Positions 43,864-53,213 are shown, counted from the first letter of the stretch. The stretch is 64,000 nt of DNA from JACVRM01 sp963809765 (GCA_963809765.1 CAWEKT010000001.1:620001-684000); one strand, 5' to 3'. Notes: generated from the letters alone by a model not told the origin. Program-made: numbers and translations.

Positions 43864-44026
43864 GTGCCCCTTCAGGCAACGCGCACCATCACCCTGGGCT
43901 GCTGCAAAACGGCGCCATGCGTTGTCCTCGGTCGCACCCGTACTCAACCGGTACGCGCCCTCCCTGCGTCCTAGCCTGGCTTGCTTTTCGCAGCCGAGAG
44001 TGGGGGCGCATCACCTGAAGGGGCAC
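43864..44026. repeat. MITE-like element with 13-base terminal inverted repeats
   Basis: GTGCCCCTTCAGG (43864-43876) is repeated inverted and perfect at 44014-44026, and similarity continues inward over about 40 bases, including GCGC, a CCC-rich stretch and GGCTGC/AAAA. The 163-base unit encodes nothing and lies between a terminator and the fmdB promoter. No clear target-site duplication is visible. Confidence 0.5.
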
Positions 44027-44043
44027 GGCGGTAGGATCCGGGC

Positions 44044-44253
44044 GTGCCGGTCTACGAGTACGCGTGCATGAGCTGCGAGCAGCACTTCGAGGAGCTCGTG
44101 CGCATGGACGCCGACGCGCCGCCATGCCCGCACTGCGGCGCCGAGGATGTCCTGCGACAGCTCTCCGTGTTCGCCGTGCACGGCACGCGCGAGACGCCGA
44201 GCTTCGGCGGCTCGGCCGGCGGCGGCTGCTGCGGCGGCTCCTGTTGCCACTGA
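44044..44253 (+). CDS. FmdB-family zinc ribbon protein
   Basis: The 69-residue protein begins MPVYEYACMSCEQHFEELV with CxxC, then CPHCG, which together form the FmdB/CxxC_CXXC_SSSS zinc ribbon. A Gly/Cys-rich tail (GGGCCGGSCCH) may bind metal. Members are thought to regulate transcription, but this is weakly established. The GTG start lies 6 bases after TAGGAT, which implies leaderless expression. The stop codon lies inside a direct-repeat unit. Confidence 0.85.
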   Translation: MPVYEYACMSCEQHFEELVRMDADAPPCPHCGAEDVLRQLSVFAVHGTRETPSFGGSAGGGCCGGSCCH

Positions 44254-44319
44254 AAGTCCGCCGCGCCAGCCACTGAAAGTCCGCTTGCGCTGCGCGCTTC
44301 GCATGACGACTTTCAGTGG
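44247..44319. repeat. Direct and inverted repeats of CCACTGAAAGTC
   Basis: CCACTGAAAGTCCGC occurs directly at 44247-44261 and 44270-44284, and GACTTTCAGTGG, its inverted core, at 44308-44319. The copy at 44270 can pair with the inverted copy around 26 bases. The unit includes the fmdB stop codon and could end its transcript. Confidence 0.6.
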
Positions 44320-44487
44320 ATTGAACGGCTGAACACACGCGGCTTCGCGCGGTGTGGCTGCGGCGGGGAACCCGCCTCCGCCGGTTGAACGGCCGGCTCT
44401 CGCTCGTCCTCGCCGAGATCGTTCGTGGAGGTTGGCGAGTCGTCCTGCGGTTGCGGCCGCTGCGGATTTGCCGGCCGCCGTTCGGTA

Positions 44488-45174
44488 TTACTCGACGCGG
44501 GCCTCGAAGACGATTCGGTAGCTGAAGCTGCGGCCATCGACCTGGTAGGCGTAGCAGCCGGGCGCCCGCAGCCGAGTCAGTGAGGGCTGGTCACCCCACT
44601 CGAACCGGTGCTCGCGAACAGGGTTCAGGAGCTTCTCCGGCGTGAAGCCGGGGCGCCCGCTGACGAACCGAACCTCGTTGGGGCCATCGAGCTGGTGCCC
44701 GCGCACGAGGATGCGGCCGGTGTAGCGGCGGTCGACGAGCCAGACACGCTTTGTCCCGCTCCACTCATCACCCCAGCCGTCGGGCGGCGGCATGCGCATC
44801 CGGATCACGGTGTACGTCCCGAATGGGTATGCGGGCCCAGGTCCGAGACCCGGACGTCCGTCGACCCGGCCCGTCAGCGTCGTCACCGGGCACGGGGCGC
44901 CGGAGGCCAGGCGCTGCGGGAGGAGCGGTCGGGCTCGGAGGAAGCTCCATGGCACGACGAGCACGCCGTCGAAGCAGCGAAAGGCGAAGCGCGCATAGTC
45001 GCGCGCGAACCTCGCCTTGCAGGTCTGGTCTTCGCGCAGGCAGACAGCCTTCCCGCCGACCCGGGCAGGAACCGCCCATTGCCCGCAACGGCTTGCAGCA
45101 ACCGAGTCCTCGCCCAGGCCGACGGTCGCTCCCAGGAGCCCCGTCGCGACCAGAGCTAGGACGGTCTTTCTCAT
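44488..45174 (-). CDS. Exported protein of unknown function
   Basis: The 228-residue product has a signal peptide (TVLALVATGLLGATVGLGED) and a mature part with six Cys (CGQWAV, AVCLRED, TCKARF, FRCFDG, PCPVTT, GCYAYQ). It ends with GCYAYQVDGRSFSYRIVFEA, a strand-rich motif. No family is recognised. Disulphide pairing outside the cell is likely. It is followed downstream only by the fmdB repeat region. Confidence 0.6.
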   Translation of the reverse strand: MRKTVLALVATGLLGATVGLGEDSVAASRCGQWAVPARVGGKAVCLREDQTCKARFARDYARFAFRCFDGVLVVPWSFLRARPLLPQRLASGAPCPVTTLTGRVDGRPGLGPGPAYPFGTYTVIRMRMPPPDGWGDEWSGTKRVWLVDRRYTGRILVRGHQLDGPNEVRFVSGRPGFTPEKLLNPVREHRFEWGDQPSLTRLRAPGCYAYQVDGRSFSYRIVFEARVE

Positions 45175-45294
45175 GCTGCCTGCGCTGTGATTCTACTCCC
45201 GGCCACGCGCGAAGTCCCGCTCCCGTCCAGCGGTCTGGGACGTCGCTCGCGCGGTTGGCGAGTTGTCCGTCGGCGCGCGTAGACTCGCCGCCCG

Positions 45295-45962
45295 ATGGAT
45301 CCGACCCGCCGCGCACTGGATCTGCGGGCGTACGCCGAGTCAGCGGCGGCCTGCACCAAGTGCCGGCTCTCGGAGGGACGGACGCAGGTCGTGTTCGGCG
45401 TCGGCGACCCCGACGCCAACCTGATGTTCGTGGGCGAGGCGCCCGGGTTCCACGAGGACAAGCAGGGGTTCCCGTTCGTCGGCCAGGCCGGCAAGCTGCT
45501 CGACCGGCTGCTCGAAGGCATCGGGCTCTCGCGGGCCGAGGTCTACATCGCCAACGTCCTCAAGTGCCGGCCTCCCGGCAACCGCGACCCCGCCCCCGAC
45601 GAGATCGAGCAGTGCGAGCCGCACCTGTTCCGGCAGCTGGAGCTGATCCAGCCCCGGGTGGTGGCGATCGCTCGGCAACTTCGCGACCAAGCTGCTGTCC
45701 GGGAAGCCCACCGGGATCACGCGCGTGCACGGCCAGGAGCAGCAGGTCGCCGTCGGCGGGCGCGAGGTGCTGCTGTACCCGCTCTACCACCCGGCGGCGG
45801 CGCTCTACACGCCCGCGATGCTGAAGGTGCTCGAGCAGGACTTCGCCCGGCTGCCCGCGCTGCTCGGCACACCGGCCGAGCCCGAGCCGCCCGGCCGACC
45901 TCGCTCCCGTGGAGGAGCTGCTCGGCGAGCGCGAGCCCGCCGTGCAGCTCGGCCTCTTCTAG
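45295..45962 (+). CDS. Uracil-DNA glycosylase family 4 (Fe-S), frame-disrupted
   Basis: The enzyme removes uracil from DNA. The iron-sulphur Cys pair ACTKCRLSEGR, the catalytic MFVGEAPGFHEDKQGFPFVG, VYIANVLKCRPPGNRDPAPD and the C-terminal YHPAAALYTPAM define a family 4 glycosylase. Two +1 shifts occur, near 45670 (removing one G restores VVAILGNFATKLL) and near 45893, after which the protein ends EPAVQLGLF at 45962. TAGACT lies 9 bases before the ATG. It is a thermostable-type family, but that does not prove a thermophile. Confidence 0.9.
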
Positions 45963-46046
45963 GGACGAGCCGGATCGGGTCGCCGAGCACCGCCGCGAAC
46001 GGCGCAGAGCAAGTCCGCCGGAGCCATGTCCGCCGCGCGACCAGTC

Positions 46047-46121
46047 CCAGGGACTGTCCCTCCGGACGTGGCCGTTCGGGAACCTGTCCTTCGTGCCAAA
46101 TGTGTGCCGATTTCTCCACAG
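46047..46121. repeat. Dispersed intergenic repeat, CCAGGGACTGTCCCT family (copy 1)
   Basis: The 75-base unit begins CCAGGGACTGTCCCT and ends with a CCTTCGT-type block, a GTGTG block and TTTCTCCACAG. The same order of blocks occurs at 61787-61860. Both copies lie just upstream of genes with leaderless-type promoters (tsaE and the cyclase-like gene). Confidence 0.6.
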
Positions 46122-46152
46122 CCGGAGCGTGGGTGCTGGCTAGCCTGGCTCG

Positions 46153-46591
46153 ATGAGGGTGGAGTCGTCCTCGCCGGCCGAGACGGAGGCAGCTCGCGGC
46201 GCGGCTCGCGGTGCTCCTCGACTCGGGCGACGTCGTGACCGTGTCGGGCGAGCTCGGCGCCGGCAAGACGACGTTCGTGCGGGGAGCGTGCCGAGCGCTC
46301 GGGGTCGAGCAGCCGGTGACGAGCCCGACGTTCACGATCGGCCACCGCTACCAGGGGCGGCTCGACGTCTCGCACCTCGACCTGTACCGGTTCAACGGCG
46401 TCTCGGCCGCGGAGTGGGGGGACCTCGAGCCGTACTTCGCCGACGCCGTGTGCTTCGTCGAGTGGCCCGAGGCCGCCGGCGACGGTCTGCCGCCGGTGCG
46501 GGCCGCCGTCCGGCTGAGCCACGTCGATCCCGGCCGCCGCAATATCGAGGTGGACGCCGCCCCGGAGCTGCTGCAACGCTTGGCGGCGTGA
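46153..46591 (+). CDS. tsaE: tRNA t6A ATPase TsaE, frame-disrupted
   Basis: TsaE is the ATPase of the t6A tRNA modification system. The Walker A GELGAGKTTFVRG is followed by VTSPTFTIGHRYQG, SHLDLYRF, and DAVCFVEWPE, as in the family. One +1 shift near 46188 separates the first residues; deleting one G gives ETEQLAARLAVLLDSGDVV. The start ATG at 46153 lies 6 bases after TAGCCT. It is the first gene of a tsaE-tsaB-rimI-tsaD operon. Confidence 0.88.
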
Positions 46592-47190
46592 TCGTGCTCG
46601 CCTTCGACACGGCAACGAGCGTCGTCACCACCGCGGTCGCGCGGGACGGCGAGGTCCTGGGCGAGCGCGTCACGCGCCCCGTCTCGGTGCTCGAGGACGC
46701 GGACGCTCTGCTGCGCGCAGCGGGCCTCTCGCCGGCCGACCTCGGCGGGGTCGCAGTCGGCATCGGCCCCGGCAGCTTCACCGGCATCCGGCTCGGCATC
46801 GCGACGGCGCGTGCGCTGTCGCTTGCGCTCGGCATTCCCGTCGCCGGGGTGTCGACGCTTGCCGCTCTCTCCGAGGGCGCGCCCGGAGCGCTGCCGGTCA
46901 TCGACGCCAAGCGCCGCGAGGTCTTCAGCCTGCGCAGCGGCGAGCCGGTGGTGCTTGCGCCATTCGAGCTCGAGCCGCCGCCAGGCGTGGTGTGCGTCGG
47001 GGACGGCGCAGTCCGCTACCGGGACGTCCTGGAGGCGGCCGGCGCCGAAATCCCCCCGGACGACGACGAGCGCCACGTGCCGCGTGCGCGGCACCATGCG
47101 CGTCTGGCGCGCGACTTCGGCCCTGCACACCTGGTCGTGCCGCTGTACGTTCGCGAGCCCGATGTTCACAAAGCACCCGCTCATGCGTGA
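46588..47190 (+). CDS. tsaB: tRNA t6A protein TsaB
   Basis: The 200-residue protein starts with GTG overlapping the tsaE stop. LAFDTATSVVTTAVARDGEV, GIGPGSFTGIRLGIATARAL and LPVIDAKRREVFSL are the TsaB landmarks. It pairs with TsaD and TsaE to make N6-threonylcarbamoyladenosine at position 37 of ANN-decoding tRNAs. Its 3' end overlaps rimI by 8 bases. Confidence 0.92.
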   Translation: MIVLAFDTATSVVTTAVARDGEVLGERVTRPVSVLEDADALLRAAGLSPADLGGVAVGIGPGSFTGIRLGIATARALSLALGIPVAGVSTLAALSEGAPGALPVIDAKRREVFSLRSGEPVVLAPFELEPPPGVVCVGDGAVRYRDVLEAAGAEIPPDDDERHVPRARHHARLARDFGPAHLVVPLYVREPDVHKAPAHA

Positions 47191-47701
47191 GGATTCGGCC
47201 ACGGTGATCGAGATCAGGGATCTGCGGTCGAGCGACCTGAGCGCGATCGAGGACGTCGAGCGGCGCTCCTACGGCACGCCGTGGTCGCGGGCGATGTTCG
47301 CGAGCGAGCTGGCGAAGCCGTCGTCGCTCTGCCTCGGTGCCTTCGAGGAGGGCACGGGCGGTCTCGTCGGCTACGCGATCATCTCGCGCTACGTCGACGC
47401 CTGGCACGTGATGAACATCGCGGTCGACCCGGACTTCAGGGGGCGCGGGATCGGGACAGCGATGCTCGAGCACCTCTTCGACCGAACCGCGGAGGAAGGC
47501 CACCGCGGCTACACGCTCGAGGTCCGCGTGTCCAACGAGAGCGCGATCCGTCTCTACGAGCGGCTCGGGTTCCGCTCGCGCGGGGTGCGCCGCCGGTACT
47601 ACACGGACAACCGCGAGGACGCGCTGGTGATGTGGAAGGAGCCGGTGTTCGAGGCTGCTCCGGCGGCAGCGCGCGTGGCGGCCCGCGGCAGCCACGCTTG
47701 A
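47183..47701 (+). CDS. rimI: Ribosomal protein S18 alanine N-acetyltransferase
   Basis: The 172-residue GNAT enzyme has IEDVERRSYGTPWSRAMFAS, the acetyl-CoA loop NIAVDPDFRGRGIGTAMLEH and RVSNESAIRLYERLGF, the RimI pattern. It is usually found between tsaB and tsaD in actinobacteria, as here. The ATG at 47183 is listed; an ATG at 47162 (MFTKHPL) is also possible. The C-terminus adds a short Ala-rich tail. Confidence 0.9.
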   Translation: MREDSATVIEIRDLRSSDLSAIEDVERRSYGTPWSRAMFASELAKPSSLCLGAFEEGTGGLVGYAIISRYVDAWHVMNIAVDPDFRGRGIGTAMLEHLFDRTAEEGHRGYTLEVRVSNESAIRLYERLGFRSRGVRRRYYTDNREDALVMWKEPVFEAAPAAARVAARGSHA

Positions 47702-48663
47702 TCCTCGGCCTCGAAACCTCCTGCGACGAGACTGCAGCCGCGCTCGTCACCGCTGACGGGGAGATCCGCGCCAACGTCGTCGCCTCGCAGGCGGAGCTCC
47801 ACGCCCGGTTCGGCGGAGTGGTGCCGGAAGTGGCGTCGCGCCGCCACCTCGAGCTGGTCGCGCCGGTGATCGAGGAGGCGCTGGCAGAGGCCGACGCGAC
47901 GCTCGACGACGTCGGCTCCGTCGCCGTCACCGTCGGTCCGGGGCTGATTGGCGCGCTCCTGGTCGGTCTCTCCGCCGCCAAGGCGGTCGCCTGGGCGCGG
48001 GGACTGCCGCTCGTGCCGGTCGACCACCTGCACGGCCATGTGGCCTCGCTCTACCTCCAGCCGGAACCGCTCCAGCCGCCGTTCGTGTGCCTGCTTGCGA
48101 GCGGCGGCCACACGCTCCTGCTGGACGTGCAGGAGCAGCGCGGCTACCGCGTGCTCGGCACCACGCTCGACGACGCGGCCGGCGAGGCGTTCGACAAGGG
48201 CGCGCGCCTGCTCGGCCTGTCCTATCCGGGCGGGGCCGCGATCGACCGGCTCGCACGCGAGGGAGATCCCGAGGCGTTCTCGTTTCCGGTCGCCCGGTTG
48301 CCGGGGCTCGACTTCTCGTTCTCGGGGCTGAAGACGGCGCTGCTCTACACCGTCCGTGACCTTGGCGCGGAGGAGCTCGAGCGCCGCCGGGCCGACCTCG
48401 CGGCGAGCTACCAGCGGGCGATCATCCGCGCGCTCAGCGGACGCCTGCAGGAGGCGGCGGCTGCGATCGGCACCGAGCGCCTGGCGGTCGTCGGCGGGGT
48501 CGCCGCCAACTCGGAGCTTCGAGCGGCGCTGCCGGATGCCGCCTTCGCCCCGCTCGCGCTGTGCACTGACAACGCCGCCATGATCGCGTCGGCGGCCCGC
48601 TTCGCCGAGGCGATCCCTGCACCCGGCTACCTTTCCGTGGATGCGTACGCGTCCGCGGCCTGA
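47698..48663 (+). CDS. tsaD: tRNA N6-threonylcarbamoyltransferase TsaD
   Basis: The 321-residue sequence starts with TTG overlapping the rimI stop. ILGLETSCDETAAALVTADG, VVPEVASRRHLELVAPVIEE (metal-binding His), VDHLHGHVASLYL (second metal His pair), DDAAGEAFDKGARLLGL and VVGGVAANSELRAAL mark the complete Kae1/TsaD fold. It catalyses the final transfer of the threonylcarbamoyl group. Its 3' end overlaps the subtilase gene by 23 bases. Confidence 0.94.
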   Translation: MILGLETSCDETAAALVTADGEIRANVVASQAELHARFGGVVPEVASRRHLELVAPVIEEALAEADATLDDVGSVAVTVGPGLIGALLVGLSAAKAVAWARGLPLVPVDHLHGHVASLYLQPEPLQPPFVCLLASGGHTLLLDVQEQRGYRVLGTTLDDAAGEAFDKGARLLGLSYPGGAAIDRLAREGDPEAFSFPVARLPGLDFSFSGLKTALLYTVRDLGAEELERRRADLAASYQRAIIRALSGRLQEAAAAIGTERLAVVGGVAANSELRAALPDAAFAPLALCTDNAAMIASAARFAEAIPAPGYLSVDAYASAA

Positions 48664-51199
48664 CGCGCCGCAGCTCGCCGTCCTCGTCCTCGTCGCGCTC
48701 GCCGCCACCGCGCTGGCGCTCGGCGTGGGCGATCTGCGCGCGTCCGACGAGGAGGCCGTCCTCCAACCGGACGCGCTGCCGGCGAGCGCGTGGGCGGGGC
48801 TCGTCGGCGGGCCCAAGGTGCACGCATCCGTCGGGCAGCGTGTGCTCGTACAGCTCCGCGTGCCCTCCCTGGCCCGCCGCATCGAGCGAGCCGGCGGCCA
48901 GGCGAGTGAGGCCCAGCAGCGCCGCTGGACGGCTGCGGTGCTCGCCTCCGAGCGCCAGGTCATCGCCGACATCGCGGCAAGCGGTGTACGCGTCGAGCCG
49001 GAGTTCCTCTACGCACGCGTGATGGCCGGCTTCTCGGCCGCCCTGGACGCGCGCTCGATCTCGGTCGTCGAGCGCACGCCCGGAGTGCTCGGCGTCTACC
49101 CGGTCCGCGCCACCTATCCGACCCAGGTCGGGACCCCGGCCGGTGGGGGTCGGCCGACGGGCGTGTCGCTCCCCGGCTACCGCGGACGCGGAGTCACCAT
49201 CGCACTCCTCGACACCGGCGTCGACGACACACATCCGGCTCTTCGCGGCGCGGTCCGGGGCGGCTACGACGTCGTCGGCAACGACGCCCAGCCGGACGCC
49301 GAGCCGCAACCCGGCGATCCGCGCGACGTGGAGCGCCACGGCACGCAGCTCGCCGGACTGATCGCCGGCAGCGGCACCGGCGTCGCGCCGGGTGCCCGCC
49401 TCCTGCCGGTCCGGGTGGCCGGCTGGCAGCGTGACACCGAGGGAAGCTGGACCGTGTACGGCCGCACCGACCAGCTGATCGCCGGGCTCGAGCGGGCGGT
49501 CGACCCGAACGGCGACGGCGACGCGCACGACGCTGCCCGCATCGCTGTCGTCGGCGTCGCGGCACCGTACGCCGCCTTCGCCGACGGGCCTGAGGCCGAG
49601 GCGGTCGCAGGCGCGGAGAAGCTGGACACGCTCGTCGTGTCGCCGGCGGGCAACGACGGCCCGGCGGGACCGCGCTACGGCAGCATCTCCGGCCCGGGCG
49701 GGACAGCGGCAACGCTCACGGTGGGCGCCGCGGAGCCCCGCTGGACGGGGAGGGTGGCGACGGTCGCCGTGCAGGCCGGGCTCGAGATCGCTTTCGACGG
49801 GACGGTCGCCATGGCGGGTGACACCCCGTCCGGACGCGTGAAGCTCCCGCTGGCGCTGCCGCGTCCGCTTGCCGCCGCGGGCGGCCGCCCGCGGGACAAC
49901 GTCCAGCTGGACGACTTCTTCGACGGCGCCGGCCACAGCCTCGTCGCAGGGCGCGCCGCTCTCGTGCGCGCAGGGACGGTGCCCGAGCGCGCTGCGACCG
50001 CGGCGCTCGCGGCGGGTGCGGCCGCAGTCGTCCTCTACGGCGGCCGCCTGCCCGCAGGCGCGCTCGAGCTCGAGGACGCAGCCGGCGTCCCGGTCGTCGG
50101 CATCCCGGAGCCGGCGGGCCTGGCCGTCGCTTCGCGCCTGCGGGAGGGATCCGCCGCGTCGGTCGCCATCGCGAGCCAGGGCCGCGCAGCCGTCGGCGGC
50201 GGCGTCGCGCCGTTCTCCTCGCGGGGCCTCGCGTTCGACGGCCGCCTGAAGCCGGACCTCGTCGCAGCCGGCGTCGGGCTGCGCACGGCCGAGCCGGGCG
50301 AGACCGAGAGCGGCGAGGCGCTGTTCGGCTCGATCAGCGGCGCCAGCGCGGCGGCAGCGGTGGCGGGCGGAGCGGCGGCGCTGCTCGCCGAGGCGAGGCC
50401 GGATCTGCAGGCGGCCGAGCTGCGCGGCGCGCTCGTCGGGGCTGCGCGGCCGCTCGTCGCGGACAGTCGTGCGGCGCAGGGGGCCGGGCTGCTGGACGTC
50501 GGGGCCGCCGCCGCGACCGAGCTCGTCTCCGAGCCGACCACGCTCGCCTTCAGGACGAACGCCGCGCCGCGTTGGGTCGAGCGCCGGAGCTTCACCCTCC
50601 GGAACGTCTCGAGCCGAATGCTGCGGGCTCGGCTCCGGCCGCGGGTCGACGCAGGGGCGCCGGAGGTGACGATGCGGGTACGCCCCAACCGGTTCACGCT
50701 GCGTCCCGGCCGGACGCAGCGCGTCTCGCTGACCGTCCGTGCGCACGAGGTCGGTGCGCCGGTCACGGGCTGGGTAGAGGTCGAGGCGGCCGGCGGCCAC
50801 GCCGTCTCGGTGCCGTGGGGTGGGGCACCATCGGTGCCGGAGCGGAACCTGCTCTCGGACGTGGCGCTCTCGACGAGCTCGTTCCGCCCCTCCGACACCG
50901 CACCCTCGGTCCTGAGCTTCACCGCCGGGCGGCTCGTGCGCGCGCGTGAGGGCTTCCAGGTGCAGGCGGTGTTGCGGCTCGACCTGGAGCTCAGCCGTGC
51001 CGACAGTCGTGAGTCCCTTGGACTCCTGACCCGGCTCCGCCACCTGCTGCCTGGCCAGTACGCGTTCGGTCTGACGGGCCGCGGGCCGGCAGGAAGGGCG
51101 CTGCCACCGGGCCGCTACGTCCTGCGGCTGCGGGCCTATCCCACCGGCAGCGGCCCGCCGACCCGGCGCACCCTTCGCTTCACCGTCAGTGCACGCTGA
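48641..51199 (+). CDS. Secreted subtilisin-like serine protease (S8) with PA domain
   Basis: The 852-residue protein has a signal peptide (LVLVALAATALALGVGDLRA) and the S8 catalytic Asp in IALLDTGVDDTHP, His in VERHGTQLAGLIAG, the oxyanion Asn in VSPAGNDGP and Ser in GSISGASAAAAVAGGAAALL (usual GTSMAxP, here GASAAAA). A protease-associated insert with VPVVGIPEPAGLAVASR lies before the Ser. A long C-terminal beta region (FTLRNVSSRMLRARLRPRV) follows. The Ser motif is atypical but the residue is kept. It overlaps the end of tsaD, an uncommon neighbour. Confidence 0.87.
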   Translation: MRTRPRPDAPQLAVLVLVALAATALALGVGDLRASDEEAVLQPDALPASAWAGLVGGPKVHASVGQRVLVQLRVPSLARRIERAGGQASEAQQRRWTAAVLASERQVIADIAASGVRVEPEFLYARVMAGFSAALDARSISVVERTPGVLGVYPVRATYPTQVGTPAGGGRPTGVSLPGYRGRGVTIALLDTGVDDTHPALRGAVRGGYDVVGNDAQPDAEPQPGDPRDVERHGTQLAGLIAGSGTGVAPGARLLPVRVAGWQRDTEGSWTVYGRTDQLIAGLERAVDPNGDGDAHDAARIAVVGVAAPYAAFADGPEAEAVAGAEKLDTLVVSPAGNDGPAGPRYGSISGPGGTAATLTVGAAEPRWTGRVATVAVQAGLEIAFDGTVAMAGDTPSGRVKLPLALPRPLAAAGGRPRDNVQLDDFFDGAGHSLVAGRAALVRAGTVPERAATAALAAGAAAVVLYGGRLPAGALELEDAAGVPVVGIPEPAGLAVASRLREGSAASVAIASQGRAAVGGGVAPFSSRGLAFDGRLKPDLVAAGVGLRTAEPGETESGEALFGSISGASAAAAVAGGAAALLAEARPDLQAAELRGALVGAARPLVADSRAAQGAGLLDVGAAAATELVSEPTTLAFRTNAAPRWVERRSFTLRNVSSRMLRARLRPRVDAGAPEVTMRVRPNRFTLRPGRTQRVSLTVRAHEVGAPVTGWVEVEAAGGHAVSVPWGGAPSVPERNLLSDVALSTSSFRPSDTAPSVLSFTAGRLVRAREGFQVQAVLRLDLELSRADSRESLGLLTRLRHLLPGQYAFGLTGRGPAGRALPPGRYVLRLRAYPTGSGPPTRRTLRFTVSAR

Positions 51200-51267
51200 G
51201 CGAGCTGTCCCCCGCCACGGAGCAGCGTTAGGATCGCTTCAGCCATCCGAGGGGAGGTCGCTGGACA

Positions 51268-52539
51268 GTGGCAACGGCAGAGCTTGAAACTCACCTTCGC
51301 GAGAACCCGTTTGCGCTGGCGCAGCAGCAGCTGCAGCGCGTCGCGGAGGCATTCGGCATCGACCGCAACCTGATCAACGTGCTCAAGGAGTGCAAGAAGG
51401 CGGTCGTGGTCTCCGTGCCCGTCTCAATGGACGACGGCACGATCAACACGTTCCAGGGCTACCGGGTGACGCACAACATCGCGCGCGGCCCGTCGAAGGG
51501 CGGCATCCGCTACCACCCGAGCGTCACGCTCGACGAGGTCAAGGCGCTCGCAATGTGGATGACGTGGAAGTGCGCGCTCATGAACATCCCGTTCGGCGGC
51601 GCCAAGGGCGGCGTCGTCTGCGACCCCAAGCAACTGTCCCGCGTCGAGCTGCAGAAGATGACCCGCCGCTACACGAGCGAGATCATCAACGAGATCGGTC
51701 CCGAGAAGGACATCCCGGCCCCAGACGTCGGCACCGACCCGTCGGTGATGGCCTGGATCTTCGACACCTACTCGATGAACAAGGGCCACTCCGTGCTCGG
51801 CGTCGTCACGGGCAAGCCACTCAACGTGGGCGGCTCGCTGGGCAGGCTCGAGGCCACGTCACGCGGCTGCCTGTACTGCATCCGCGAGGCGCTGCGCAAG
51901 CAGAACCGTGCGACCGGCGACGTCAGCATCGCCATCCAGGGCTTCGGCAACGTCGGCAGCTTCCTCGCCAAGTTCATGGCCGAGGAGGGCGCCAAGGTCG
52001 TCGCGGTCTCGGACTCGACCTCCGGGGTCTACAACCCCGACGGGCTCGACGTCGCGACCGCGCTCGCGCACAAGCAGGAGACGGGCTCGCTCGAGGGCCT
52101 GCGCGGCGCCGAGGCGGTCAGCAACGAGGAGCTGCTCCTGGTCGACTGCGACGTGCTCGCGCCATGCGCGCTCGAGCAGGTGATCACGGTCGAGAACGCG
52201 TCGAAGATCAAGGCGAAGATCATCTGCGAGGGCGCGAACGGCCCGACCACCCCCGCGGCGGACGACATCCTCGAGGACCGCGGAGTGCTCGTCCTGCCCG
52301 ACGTCCTCGCCAACGCCGGCGGAGTCGTCGTCTCGTACTTCGAGTGGGTCCAGGGCCTTCAGGAGTACTTCTGGAAGGAGAACGAGGTCAACGCGCGACT
52401 CAACGACATCATGACCCGCGCGTTCAACGAGACCTGGTCGACGTACGAGTCGCGAGGGACGAGCATGCGCATCTCCGCCTACGGCCTCGCGGTTCAGCGG
52501 GTGTCCGAGGCGACGATGACGCGCGGCCTCTACCCGTAG
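51268..52539 (+). CDS. gdhA: NAD(P)-dependent glutamate dehydrogenase
   Basis: The 423-residue enzyme interconverts glutamate and 2-oxoglutarate with ammonia. GPSKGGIRYHPSVTLDEVKA, the catalytic-Lys region PFGGAKGGVVCDP, PAPDVGTDPSVMAWIFDTYS and the dinucleotide-binding AIQGFGNVGSFLAKF are diagnostic. The GTG start follows a good Shine-Dalgarno (GGGGAGG), and TAGGAT at 51229-51234 marks a leadered promoter, unlike many others here. Confidence 0.94.
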   Translation: MATAELETHLRENPFALAQQQLQRVAEAFGIDRNLINVLKECKKAVVVSVPVSMDDGTINTFQGYRVTHNIARGPSKGGIRYHPSVTLDEVKALAMWMTWKCALMNIPFGGAKGGVVCDPKQLSRVELQKMTRRYTSEIINEIGPEKDIPAPDVGTDPSVMAWIFDTYSMNKGHSVLGVVTGKPLNVGGSLGRLEATSRGCLYCIREALRKQNRATGDVSIAIQGFGNVGSFLAKFMAEEGAKVVAVSDSTSGVYNPDGLDVATALAHKQETGSLEGLRGAEAVSNEELLLVDCDVLAPCALEQVITVENASKIKAKIICEGANGPTTPAADDILEDRGVLVLPDVLANAGGVVVSYFEWVQGLQEYFWKENEVNARLNDIMTRAFNETWSTYESRGTSMRISAYGLAVQRVSEATMTRGLYP

Positions 52540-52556
52540 CTCGCGAGGCGGCGCGA

Positions 52557-53130
52557 GTGGTTCCCGAGGCGCCGCTCGAGCGCACGGAGGACGGGCTGCT
52601 GCCCGCGGGGGCGGGGTGGTTCGTGCTCAACTGCCGCGAGGCGGCCTGGCGCGATTCCCGCGGGCTCGGCACGTGGCCGCGCCTCGAAGGCAACACGCCG
52701 ATGTTCGAGCAGCTCGGGCTCGGCCTGACCGTGCTGCAACCTGGCGAGCCGATGACCATGTACCACTGGGAGACCGACCAGGAGGACTTCCTCGTTCTCT
52801 CGGGTGAGGCGATCGCGATCGTGGAAGGCGAGGAGCGGCCGCTTCGGCAGTGGGACTTCCTCCATTGCCCGCCCGGCACGAATCACGCGATCGTGGGTGC
52901 GGGTGACGGCCCCTGCGTGGTCTTCGCCGTCGGTGCGCGCCAGAATCACACCTACCGCACCACGGACGGCGAGATCGACGGGCGCGACGACTGGGGCGCC
53001 TACACGGTGGATGAGACCGCCCTCCGCCACGGCGCCGGGCGTCGAGGAGGAGACGAACGACGGGGGCGTCGCGTACGCGCGGTTCCCTGAGCGGGTGTCG
53101 GTTCCCTATCGCGACGGCTGGCTCGACTGA
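52557..53130 (+). CDS. Cupin-domain protein, frame-disrupted
   Basis: A cupin fold is indicated by PMTMYHWETDQEDFLVLSGE, which carries the metal-site Glu and the first His-like position, then WDFLHCPPGTNHAIVGAGDG with the second His motif. The enzyme or sensor role is unknown. One +1 shift near 53040 divides the last 30 residues (GVEEETNDGGVAYARF, VPYRDGWLD). The GTG at 52557 is 18 bases after the glutamate dehydrogenase stop, so they are probably co-transcribed. Confidence 0.78.
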
Positions 53131-53167
53131 CATCGCCACGTCGGGTCAAGAGGCGACCCGACGGCTC

Positions 53168-53213
53168 GGGTCAGTCCCGTGCGGCGACGCCGTCGCCGCA
53201 CGGGGACAGACCC
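53168..53213. repeat. Palindromic repeat, GGGTCAGTCCC family (copy 2), probable terminator
   Basis: The inner arms CCCGTGCGGCGAC and GTCGCCGCACGGG are perfect 13-base complements around GCC, flanked by GGGTCAGT and GGACAGACCC. The same design occurs at 28501-28552. It follows the cupin gene and would make a very stable hairpin. Confidence 0.68.

Noticed and set aside
48434..51043. 869-codon minus-strand frame opposite tsaD and the subtilase
   Set aside because: Low-complexity composition and no motifs, while both plus-strand genes are recognisable throughout.
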